Assembly: GCF_030063475.1 (NCBI RefSeq)
Contig: NZ_JASIRT010000029.1
Coordinates: 1-61,537, forward strand
Origin: Roseomonas sp. E05
Lineage (GTDB): Bacteria; Pseudomonadota; Alphaproteobacteria; Acetobacterales; Acetobacteraceae
Reading direction: 5' to 3'
DNA length: 61,537 bases
In this document: positions 35,127-41,788 of the stretch, in pieces
How positions within the stretch are numbered: position 1 is the first letter of the stretch
Layout of the letters: every line of letters starts with the position of its first letter
Position numbers and translations under genes: made by a program
The notes under the pieces: model-generated
Databases searched by the model: none
What the model was told of the DNA's origin: nothing
The model's input: the letters and a program-made list of their open reading frames with translations, nothing else

Positions 35127-36152
35127 TTACCGCCCGTAGATACGGTCCAGCACTTCGGAAACCGCCACCAGCCGCTCGGCGCCGGCGTCGAAGCGCGCAC
35201 CCTGCGCGAGGCGCGTCGCCCAGTCGGCGGCGGCGCGGCCACCCCAGGCATCGGGTGGCGAGGCCAGGGTCTCGCGCGCCGTGCCGCGATAGCGCTCAGC
35301 GGTGAAGTCGTAGAAGGAGCCGTTGACGTTGCGCAGCGCCGCGCCGCCCTGGGTACCGTAGAAGGCGGCGGAGATGATGGCGTCGCAGCCGGCCTGCAGG
35401 CGCCAGGAGCAGGCGAGTTGCACCGCTGCGCCGCTCTCCAGACCCAGCGTGGCGACGGCATAGTCCTCCACCCGGTCCGGCCTTCCGCCGAGCGGCTCGC
35501 CGCCGGCGAAGAGGCTGCCCGAGACCTTGGCGACGCCCGGGAAGTCCAGCACCCAAAGGGCGAGGTCCACGAGATGCACGCCAAGATCCATGACGCAGCC
35601 GCCGCCGGAGAGGGCGGGATCGTAGAACCAGCGCTTGTCCGGCCCGTAGGCGTTGTGGAAGACGAGATCGACCGCGTAGATGCGGCCGAGTTCGCCGGAC
35701 TGCACGATCTCGCGGATGCGCCGCATCCCCTCGGTGAAGCGGTAGGAGAGATCCACCGCCAGCAGGCGGTCCGCCTTGCGCGCCGCCTCGACCACCGCCC
35801 GCGCCTCCGCCGCCGTCCGGCCGAGGGGCTTCTGGCAGAACACCGCCACGCCGCGCTCCAGCGCGCGGGTGGACTGCTCGGCATGCAGCGCGCTCGGGGT
35901 GGCGATCACCACGCCGTCCAGGTCCATCGCCAGCATCGCGCCCAGGCCATCGACCCGGCGCACCCCGGGCGCCAGCTTCTTCGCCTCCGCCACCATCTCG
36001 GGCGAGGGATCGGCGATGGCGGCGGCCTCCGCCATGCCGGTCTCCAGGATGGCCTGCATCCGGTGGCGGCCGATCCAGCCGACGCCGAGGAAGCCGAGCC
36101 GCGGGCGGCGGAGCTGCGCCGGGCGCGGCGCCTCGCTCAGCACCTGGCTCAT
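35127..36152 (-). CDS. Gfo/Idh/MocA family oxidoreductase
   Basis: A 341-residue NAD(P)-dependent dehydrogenase. N-terminal Rossmann: RLGFLGVGWIGRHRMQAILE. Family motif EKP appears as QKPLGRT, i.e. Glu replaced by Gln, while the Lys-Pro is kept. The C-terminal domain has GGGCVMDLGVHLVDLALWVL with the active-site Asp/His. It acts on sugars, inositols or related polyols. It overlaps the MDR dehydrogenase start side by 4 bp, so both probably act in one pathway, but its substrate is not visible. Confidence 0.88.
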   Translation of the reverse strand: MSQVLSEAPRPAQLRRPRLGFLGVGWIGRHRMQAILETGMAEAAAIADPSPEMVAEAKKLAPGVRRVDGLGAMLAMDLDGVVIATPSALHAEQSTRALERGVAVFCQKPLGRTAAEARAVVEAARKADRLLAVDLSYRFTEGMRRIREIVQSGELGRIYAVDLVFHNAYGPDKRWFYDPALSGGGCVMDLGVHLVDLALWVLDFPGVAKVSGSLFAGGEPLGGRPDRVEDYAVATLGLESGAAVQLACSWRLQAGCDAIISAAFYGTQGGAALRNVNGSFYDFTAERYRGTARETLASPPDAWGGRAAADWATRLAQGARFDAGAERLVAVSEVLDRIYGR

Positions 36153-37126
36153 CGGAAGGTCACCAGCGCCTTGAGGAAGCCGTCGGGCCGGTCGCGTGTG
36201 GCGTTCAGCGCCTCGTCCAGCCGCTCCAGCGGGAAGCGGTGGGTGTAGAGCCCGTCCGGGTCCAGCCGGCCGGAGGCGACGGCCTCCACCGCCTCGCGGA
36301 TACCCTGCATATAGACCTTCGGGTCCCGCTCATGCGCGTTGATGACATCGAGCCCGCGCCAGTTCCACAGCCACATGTTGACCTGCCGCGGCCCGTCCTG
36401 GTGGTAGCCGGCGACAATCAGCCGGCCGCGCTCCCGGGTCAGTTCGGCGGCGAGGTCGAGCGGCCACTGCTTGCCCACCGCCTCGATGACGCGGTCGCAG
36501 AAGGTGCCGCCGGTCAGTTCCTTCACGCGCGCGATGATGGCGTGGTGGTCCTCCATCGGGATCGCCTCCGCCGCGCCCATGCGCCGCGCCAGATCGAGCG
36601 AGAAGGGCCGGCGCGAGATGGCGATGACGCGCGCGCCCGCGTCGCTGGCGAGCTTCGTCAGGAGGGCGCCCAGGAAGCCGATGCCGATGATGGCGACGGT
36701 CTGCCCGGCCTCGATGCCGCTGCGGCGGAAGATGTTCATCGCGCAGCCCAGCGGCTCGCCCGGGAAGGGCTGGCCGGCCAGGGAGTCCGGCAGACGCACC
36801 ACGGCCTCGACATCCGCGAGGTCGTATTCCGCGTAGCTCTTGTAGGAGAGGGCGGCGACGCGGTCGCCGGGGCGCAGCCCCTCGACGCCCTCGCCCAGCG
36901 CGTCCACCACGCCCCAGCCTTCATGCCCGAGGGCGCCCGGCTCGGTCGGGAACTGCATCCATTCCGGCCCTTCCCAGGGCGTCAGGTTGGAGGCGCAGAC
37001 GCCACAGCCCTCCAGCCGGAGCCGCACCTGCCCCGGCCCGGGCTCGGGCAGCGCCACCTCCTCAAGCTGGATCCGTCCCGGGCCGACGAGCGTCGCGGCC
37101 TGCATCGTGCGGGTTGTGGCGGCCAT
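36149..37126 (-). CDS. Zinc-type medium-chain alcohol dehydrogenase
   Basis: About 325 residues of the MDR superfamily from ATG 37126 (GTG 37135 is an alternative). The catalytic Zn site: GCGVCASN and [25 protein letters not shown]. The Rossmann domain is VAIIGIGFLGALLTKLASDAGARVIAIS. The four-Cys structural-zinc lobe is absent, as in polyol and quinate-type relatives. It sits immediately upstream of the Gfo/Idh gene with a 4-bp overlap. A two-step sugar or polyol oxidation is a reasonable inference. Confidence 0.85.
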   Translation of the reverse strand: MAATTRTMQAATLVGPGRIQLEEVALPEPGPGQVRLRLEGCGVCASNLTPWEGPEWMQFPTEPGALGHEGWGVVDALGEGVEGLRPGDRVAALSYKSYAEYDLADVEAVVRLPDSLAGQPFPGEPLGCAMNIFRRSGIEAGQTVAIIGIGFLGALLTKLASDAGARVIAISRRPFSLDLARRMGAAEAIPMEDHHAIIARVKELTGGTFCDRVIEAVGKQWPLDLAAELTRERGRLIVAGYHQDGPRQVNMWLWNWRGLDVINAHERDPKVYMQGIREAVEAVASGRLDPDGLYTHRFPLERLDEALNATRDRPDGFLKALVTFR

Positions 37127-37355
37127 ATGGTTCACAGCGCGATGATCCCATCAGTCATTGCGTTTCAGCCCTCCTTCGCCTCAGGCGTGCCTCCGACCTA
37201 GGCCCTGGCCTGCTCGGGAGAAAATCAAAGCTTTGCGTCCTCCGCCTGGGAAGCACTGCCTCCCGGGCCCTGCGGCCCGTGAGAAGCCGCGCCTCCGGCC
37301 CGGGTAAACTTCCGGGCGCACCGCTCATTGCTTCAGCAGCCAGGGAGGAGCCGTG

Positions 37356-37784
37356 ATGCCGAATGAGGATGCACCGCCACTGGGTGGCGTTCTCGAAACC
37401 AGCCTCTACGTGGACGACCTGCCACGGGCCCGCACCTTCTACGAGGAGGTATTGGGGCTGCGGCCGATGGTCGTGGACGAGCGCATCGCCGCCTATCCGG
37501 CAGCGCCGGGCAGCGTGCTGCTGCTGTTCCAGCGCGGCACCACCGGCACGCCGGTGGAGCTGCCCGGCGGCGTGATCCCGCCGCATGACGGCAGCGGCCA
37601 TCTCCATTACGCCTTTGCCGTCGCGCCCGAGCAGCTTGCGGCCTGGCAGGCACATCTGGAGGCGCGGGGCATCGTCATCGAAGGCCGGGTGGACTGGCCG
37701 CGCGGGTCGCGCAGCCTCTATTTCCGCGACCCGGACGGCAATCTCGTGGAACTGGCGACGCCCGGCCTGTGGAAGAACTACTAG
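37356..37784 (+). CDS. VOC (glyoxalase/dioxygenase fold) family protein
   Basis: A 142-residue protein from ATG 37356, which has AGGGAGGAG at good spacing; GTG 37353 is too close to that RBS. Two beta-alpha-beta-beta-beta modules: LETSLYVDDLPRARTFYEEVLGLRP and LHYAFAVAPEQLAAWQAHLEARGI, ending SLYFRDPDGNLVELATPGLW. Metal ligands are consistent with a His (HLHYAF) and Glu (VELAT). Function is unassigned: lyase, isomerase or resistance protein. The TAG stop lies inside the first base-quartet of the MITE-like element that follows. Confidence 0.85.
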   Translation: MPNEDAPPLGGVLETSLYVDDLPRARTFYEEVLGLRPMVVDERIAAYPAAPGSVLLLFQRGTTGTPVELPGGVIPPHDGSGHLHYAFAVAPEQLAAWQAHLEARGIVIEGRVDWPRGSRSLYFRDPDGNLVELATPGLWKNY

Positions 37785-37888
37785 AGCAGATCCCGTTCCG
37801 ATGACATCATCGGAACGGGTGAAGATGCTCGTCAAAACAAACGGCTAGGGCGTTTTCCGTGAGCCAGATCGAACGGAAAATGCTCTAG
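37781..37888 (+). repeat. MITE-like palindromic element, copy A (108 bp)
   Basis: Bounded by 8-bp terminal inverted repeats CTAGAGCA / TGCTCTAG. Contains two hairpins: arms CCCGTTCCGATGA / TCATCGGAACGGG and, near the right end, TTTTCCGT / ACGGAAAA. A spacer with GAAGATGCTCGTC separates them. A second copy of identical length lies inverted at 38947-39054 with only about six substitutions. There is no coding capacity. It resembles the short palindromic elements dispersed in alphaproteobacterial genomes. Confidence 0.85.
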
Positions 37889-37917
37889 CCCCACGGCAAG
37901 GGAAAGCGGGGGGAGCC

Positions 37918-38454
37918 TTGGCCGTCTTCTTCACCGGCGACACGCATTTCGGCCATGGCGGGGCACGCGGGCTCTATCGCCGCCCCTTCCCCTCCACCGC
38001 CGCGATGGATGCGGCGATGCTGGAGCGCTGGAACGCCGCCGTGCGGCCGGAGGATGAGGTCTGGCATCTCGGCGACTTCGCGCTCGGGCCGGATGCCGCC
38101 GTCATGGAGGCGCTGCTCGGCCGCCTGCACGGGCGCAAGCACCTCATCACCGGCAACAATGACGGCCCGGCCACGCTCGGCCTGCCGGGCTGGGCCAGCG
38201 TGCGGCCCTATGCCGAGATCACCGTGGAAGGGGCGCCGCTGGTCCTGTGCCACTATGCCTTCCGCAGTTGGCGGAACATGGGCCGGGGCTGGATCAACCT
38301 GCACGGGCACAGCCATGGCCGACTGAGGCCGCTGCCACGGCAGGCCGATGTCGGCGTCGATGCCTGGGGCTTCCGGCCGGTGACGCTGGAAGAGATCCTC
38401 GTCGCCCGCCCGTGGCGCCGCAGCGCCGCGAAGGAAGCGCCGGATGGCGGCTGA
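37918..38454 (+). CDS. Metallophosphoesterase family protein
   Basis: A 178-residue calcineurin-like phosphoesterase starting at TTG 37918. Metal-binding motifs in order: FTGDTHFGHGG (D-x-H), LGDFALG (GD), TGNNDGP (GNH(D/E) variant with Asn), LCHYAFR (H) and LHGHSHG (GHxH). All core ligands are present. The short single-domain form suggests a small phosphodiesterase or phosphatase of unknown substrate. It and the YqaA gene are bracketed by the inverted MITE-like copies. Confidence 0.88.
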   Translation: MAVFFTGDTHFGHGGARGLYRRPFPSTAAMDAAMLERWNAAVRPEDEVWHLGDFALGPDAAVMEALLGRLHGRKHLITGNNDGPATLGLPGWASVRPYAEITVEGAPLVLCHYAFRSWRNMGRGWINLHGHSHGRLRPLPRQADVGVDAWGFRPVTLEEILVARPWRRSAAKEAPDGG

Positions 38455-38467
38455 CAGGAGGACGGCA

Positions 38468-38914
38468 TCACCCGGCGCCCGTCCAGCCCAGCGCCAGCAC
38501 GGCGACCACGAGGTAACGCCCGGCCTTGGCCAGCGCCACCAGCAGCAGGAAAGGCAGGAACGGCTCCCGCATCACCCCTGCCACCAGAGTAAGCGGATCG
38601 CCCACGACCGGCAGCCAGCTCAACAGGAGCGACCATTTCCCGTAGCGCCGGTACCAGCCCTGCGCCCGCTCCAGCATGGCGGGCCGCACAGGGAACCAGC
38701 GCCGGCGGCGATAGCGTTCGATCGAGCGGCCCAGCGCCCAGTTGATGGCCGAGCCGGCGGTGTTGCCCAGGCTCGCGGCCACCAGCAGCAGGGCCGGCGA
38801 ATAGGTTCCGGCGAGCAGCAGACCGGCCAGCGCCGCCTCCGACTGCGCCGGCAGGATGGTCGCGGCGACGAGGGAAAGGCCGAAGAGGCCGGCATAGACA
38901 GCGAATTCAGCCAT
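38468..38914 (-). CDS. YqaA/DedA-like small membrane protein
   Basis: A 148-residue protein with four to five helices: VYAGLFGLSLVAATILPAQSEAALAGLL, SPALLLVAASLGNTAGSAINWALGR, WYRRYGKWSLLLSWLPVVGDPLTLVAGVM and FLLLVALAKAGRYLVVAVLAL. The GN(T)xGS and GDPLT motifs are typical of the YqaA branch of the SNARE-associated/DedA (VTT) family, probably lipid scramblases or flippases. It converges with the phosphoesterase gene (13-bp gap). Confidence 0.88.
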   Translation of the reverse strand: MAEFAVYAGLFGLSLVAATILPAQSEAALAGLLLAGTYSPALLLVAASLGNTAGSAINWALGRSIERYRRRRWFPVRPAMLERAQGWYRRYGKWSLLLSWLPVVGDPLTLVAGVMREPFLPFLLLVALAKAGRYLVVAVLALGWTGAG

Positions 38915-38946
38915 TGCGGGAGGCCCCCCCTGGTCCCGTGCCGCCC

Positions 38947-39054
38947 CTAGAGCATTTTCCGTTCGCTCTGGCTCACGGAAAATGCTCTAGCCGCTTGTTT
39001 TGACGAGCATCTTCACCCGTCCCGATGATGCCATCGGAACGGGATCTGCTCTAG
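38947..39054 (-). repeat. MITE-like palindromic element, copy B (108 bp, inverted)
   Basis: The reverse complement of copy A, same length, with the same CTAGAGCA/TGCTCTAG ends. In this copy the long hairpin is more perfect: CTAGAGCATTTTCCGT pairs fully with ACGGAAAATGCTCTAG, 16 bp. Copy A has two substitutions in that arm (AGAGCATT to AGGGCGTT). So copy B is nearer the ancestral form. Confidence 0.85.
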
Positions 39055-39087
39055 CGCAGCGCGGCACAGGCGGCCAGCCGCCGGCCA

Positions 39088-40032
39088 TCAGGCTCGGCGG
39101 CACTCCACCGTGACATGCGCGAGTTCATGCACCGGCCGCAGGCGCGCGCGGATCGCCTCGGTGGCCGTCGCATCGGCGCCGCTGACGCTGACGATGGCCG
39201 CATGCGCCTCCGGCCCGACGCGCCAGATGTGCAGGTCGGTGATCCGCACATCGCCCGGACCCTCGACCTGCTCACGCACCTCGGCCTCCAGCGCCGCGTC
39301 GCTGGTGTCGAGCAGCACGGCGGCGGTGTCGCGCATCAGGCTCCAGGACCAGCGGGCGATGACGATGGCCCCCACGGCGCCCATGGCCGGGTCGAGCCAG
39401 ACCCAGTCCAGGTAGCGCCCGGCCAGCAGCGCGGCGATCGCCAGCACCGAGGTCAGCGCATCGGCCAGGACATGCAGATAGGCCGAGCGGAGGTTGTTGT
39501 CCTGCCCCTGCCCGGCGGGGGTGTGGTGATGACCGTGCCCGTGGTCATGATGGGGATGGTCGTGGTGATGGTGCCCGCCCGAGAGCATCAGCGCGCTGAC
39601 CAGATTCACCGCCAGGCCGAGGGCGGCCACCAGCGCTGCCTGGCCAAAGGCCACCTCGCGCGGCGCCAGCAGCCGGCCAAGGGACTCCACGGCGATGGCG
39701 AGCGCCACGACGCCCAGCACCAGGGCCGAGGCGAAGCCGGCGAGGTCGCCCACCTTGCCGGTGCCGAAGCTGAAGCGCCGGTCCCGGGCATGGCGCCGGG
39801 CATAGGCATAGGCGCCCGCCGCCACCGCCAGTGCGCCCGCATGGGTCGCCATGTGGAACCCGTCGGCCAGCAGCGCCATCGAGCCGAACAGGCTGCCGGC
39901 GATGATCTCGCCCACCATCATGACCGCCGTCAGGGCGACCACCCAGAGCGTCCGGCGGGCATTCTCGTCATGTGCGCGGCCGAGGAAGACGTGGTCGTGG
40001 GAGAGGTCCTCGGTGCCGGTCTGGTTCGCCAT
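39088..40032 (-). CDS. dmeF: CDF family Co(II)/Ni(II) efflux transporter DmeF
   Basis: A 314-residue cation diffusion facilitator. The N-terminus SHDHVFLGRAHDENARRTLW is the DmeF signature. Metal-site motifs: ALLADGFHMATHAG (HxxxD type) and HVLADALTSVLA. Between helices IV and V lies a His-rich loop (HHHHDHPHHDHGHGHHH, around residues 153-169). A cytoplasmic ferredoxin-like C-terminal domain follows. It exports Co, Ni or similar ions with proton antiport. The dmeR-like regulator ends 10 bp upstream in the same direction. Confidence 0.9.
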   Translation of the reverse strand: MANQTGTEDLSHDHVFLGRAHDENARRTLWVVALTAVMMVGEIIAGSLFGSMALLADGFHMATHAGALAVAAGAYAYARRHARDRRFSFGTGKVGDLAGFASALVLGVVALAIAVESLGRLLAPREVAFGQAALVAALGLAVNLVSALMLSGGHHHHDHPHHDHGHGHHHTPAGQGQDNNLRSAYLHVLADALTSVLAIAALLAGRYLDWVWLDPAMGAVGAIVIARWSWSLMRDTAAVLLDTSDAALEAEVREQVEGPGDVRITDLHIWRVGPEAHAAIVSVSGADATATEAIRARLRPVHELAHVTVECRRA

Positions 40033-40042
40033 GGGGATGGTC

Positions 40043-40318
40043 CTACTTCGCGTAGCGCCGGATGACGGCGATCATGTCCTCCGCCCCTTCGCGCCGCTCC
40101 TCGTCGCTGAGGCCGGGCCGGGCGACATGCTCACGCAGGTGGTCCTCCAGGATCTCGTCCAGCAGGCCGTTGACCGCGCCGCGCACGGCGGCGACGCGCT
40201 GGAGGGTCACGGCGCATTCCGCATCCTCCAGCAGGGCACGCTCCACCGCCTCCACCTGCCCGGCGATGCGCCGGACGCGGTTGAGCAGTTGCTGCCGGTT
40301 GGCTTTCAGGTGCGACAT
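40043..40318 (-). CDS. dmeR: Metal-sensing repressor, RcnR/CsoR (DmeR) type
   Basis: A 91-residue all-helical repressor: MSHLKANRQQLLNRVRRIAGQVEAVERALLEDAECAVTLQRVAAVRGAVNGLLDEILEDHLREHV. The metal ligands expected for RcnR/DmeR are the N-terminal His3, Cys35-region Cys (DAECAV), and His of DHLREHV. ATG 40318 is chosen; the longer open frame extending to 41158 is a shadow. With dmeF it forms the dmeRF operon, derepressed by Co or Ni. A G-tract operator lies at its start. Confidence 0.9.
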   Translation of the reverse strand: MSHLKANRQQLLNRVRRIAGQVEAVERALLEDAECAVTLQRVAAVRGAVNGLLDEILEDHLREHVARPGLSDEERREGAEDMIAVIRRYAK

Positions 40319-40321
40319 ACC

Positions 40322-40338
40322 ATACCCCCCTACCCTAT
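40322..40338. promoter_or_regulatory. DmeR/RcnR-type G-tract operator
   Basis: ATACCCCCCTACCCTAT, with TA steps flanking a C6 (G6) tract, lies immediately upstream of the dmeR ATG. RcnR/CsoR-family operators carry such G-tracts with TA-containing flanks. It likely mediates autorepression of dmeRF. Confidence 0.5.
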
Positions 40339-40510
40339 AGAGCAGATCCTGAAAAGCCTGAACTGGGTAAGGCGGGCAGGCACGCGGGCACCCTGCTCCG
40401 GCCTCCCCTCCCCCACGGCACCGGTGAACCCGAGGCGCTTCCCGCGCGTTCAAGCCGTCGCGGCCTGGCCGCCGCAAACGATCCGGAATTCCATCGGGGA
40501 GAAAGTTAGA

Positions 40511-40717
40511 GTGCGAACCTACCGGGTTGCGGGAATGGCGAACGAGCGCACCGCCGGGCTCATCCGCAAGAAGCTGCAGGACCATTTCGGCACGCTCGTC
40601 ACGGTGGAGACGGATTTGCGGTCCGGCGAGGTCCGCATCGATCTCTCCAGCGATCCGCAGATCGTCGGCTTCCTCATCGACAGCGCCGGCTGCAGCGTCA
40701 CCTCCGTCAGCGACTGA
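40511..40717 (+). CDS. HMA-like domain protein lacking the metal-binding CxxC
   Basis: A 68-residue protein from GTG 40511 with GGGGAGA upstream. It has the ferredoxin-like HMA pattern (VRTYRVAGMANERTAGLIRKKLQDHF, TLVTVETDLRSGEVRIDLS, IVGFLIDSAGCSVTSVSD). In canonical GMTCxxC the two Cys are replaced by Asn11 and Thr14. Cys61 near the C-terminus is the only Cys. It is divergent from dmeRF. Without the motif it probably does not bind Cu(I) as usual; its role is unknown. Confidence 0.6.
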   Translation: MRTYRVAGMANERTAGLIRKKLQDHFGTLVTVETDLRSGEVRIDLSSDPQIVGFLIDSAGCSVTSVSD

Positions 40718-40755
40718 GCCTTGCCGGTGGCGCTGCCAGCCCGGACCTGCGGCCC

Positions 40756-41106
40756 TCACCTGCGGCAGGCGAAGGGCAGGAAGCTGCTCGCGGCGCCCGC
40801 GTTCATCGCCGCGATGCTCATGGCGTTCGCCAGATCCAGCTCTGCCTGTGAACGCGGGCAGACATCCCGGCCCGCGCGGCAGCCGGAGGCAAGGAAGGCC
40901 GCATGCCTTTCGAGGAAGTCCCGGCTCAGATCCTGGCGGCCGAACTGTATCAGGGCGCTGTTCCACGCCTCCGTGTAGCGGGCGCATTTCACCTCGGACC
41001 AGCTCGGGGCTTGCTGGTCCGGCGCCGCGGCCGCCCGCACCGGCAGGCCGCCGGCGAAGAGGGCCAGAAAGGCAGCCGCCATGCTCGGCCCGCATCTCAT
41101 TCCCAT
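40756..41106 (-). CDS. Small secreted protein with four conserved-looking Cys
   Basis: A 116-residue product from ATG 41106, which has GGAGG upstream. Signal peptide: MGMRCGPSMAAAFLALFAGGLPVRAAA. The mature part has four Cys (VKCARYTEAW, SGCRAGRDVCPRSQAE, FACRR) consistent with two disulfides in the periplasm. It is helix-rich. I do not recognise a family. The next gene toward the right is a divergent secreted protein. Confidence 0.6.
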   Translation of the reverse strand: MGMRCGPSMAAAFLALFAGGLPVRAAAAPDQQAPSWSEVKCARYTEAWNSALIQFGRQDLSRDFLERHAAFLASGCRAGRDVCPRSQAELDLANAMSIAAMNAGAASSFLPFACRR

Positions 41107-41387
41107 TGCCACCTCCTGGAGCCACGGGCGACGCGCCACAGGCGCCGCAACGGACCAATCGTCATCCCTTGTGCCGCCCGCCCGCTGACCGCCCTTCGCC
41201 CCCGGCAGATGGCGCAGGAGCGGCCGCCGCCCGACAGGGAGAGGCACGGCGGCCGGCCGCGACCATCGTTTCAACCAATACCTGGCATCAGCATCCCGCC
41301 AATTCAGCAGGAGGTCATGAGGGTCCATATCGGGTGCACCGACGGCAAGCCCGTCAGCGAGACAAACCCCTTTCAGGACAAGTCATC

Positions 41388-41699
41388 ATGACCATCACCC
41401 GTTCGCTTCTTGCTGCCATCGCCCTCGTGGGCCTGGCGGGTGCCGCCCAGGCGCAGGACCTGGCCGTGACAAACCGCGGCGAGAATTTCGCGGTCCAGTA
41501 TGATCCGAGCTACACCGGCAACATCCTTGGCGGCGGCTACGCCCGCTTCACGCAATTGGGCCGGGAGACGCAGATCACCTACGCCGACCCCACCCTTGGC
41601 AAGCACGCCGCCGGCATCCCGGTGGACCTGGGCGGCAGCCATGGAGAGGTCGTCTATCTTCCCCAGGCGCCGGCCTCCTCGATGATGGCGGCGCGCTGA
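41388..41699 (+). CDS. Small secreted protein, unknown
   Basis: A 103-residue protein with a clean Sec signal (MTITRSLLAAIALVGLAGAAQA, cleaved before QDLAV). The mature domain is about 80 residues: GENFAVQYDPSYTGNILGGGYARF, then QITYADPTLGK and Gly/Met-rich end. No metal or catalytic motif is visible. ATG 41388. A strong terminator follows. Confidence 0.6.
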   Translation: MTITRSLLAAIALVGLAGAAQAQDLAVTNRGENFAVQYDPSYTGNILGGGYARFTQLGRETQITYADPTLGKHAAGIPVDLGGSHGEVVYLPQAPASSMMAAR

Positions 41700-41733
41700 T
41701 CCGCGGCGCCGGCCATCCGCTTGCAGGCTGACG

Positions 41734-41767
41734 AGCCGGGACCGCCGCAAGGCGGCCCCGGCTTTTT
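41734..41767 (+). terminator. Rho-independent terminator
   Basis: GCCGGG(A)CCGCC pairs with GGCGG(C)CCCGGC around a GCAA tetraloop, then TTTTT (41763-41767). It is the clearest intrinsic terminator in the window and ends the small secreted protein transcript, facing the ilvD end. Confidence 0.9.
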
Positions 41768-41788
41768 CATGGGCCGGCCAGGCGCGGC

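Noticed and set aside
37781-39054. Inverted repeats as ends of an insertion sequence
   Set aside because: The enclosed genes are a phosphoesterase and a YqaA protein; no transposase and no clear target-site duplication beyond CTAG.
40043-41158. Long minus-strand frame extending dmeR upstream to 371 residues
   Set aside because: The conserved RcnR/CsoR start is MSHLKAN at 40318; the extension overlaps other genes and is low complexity.
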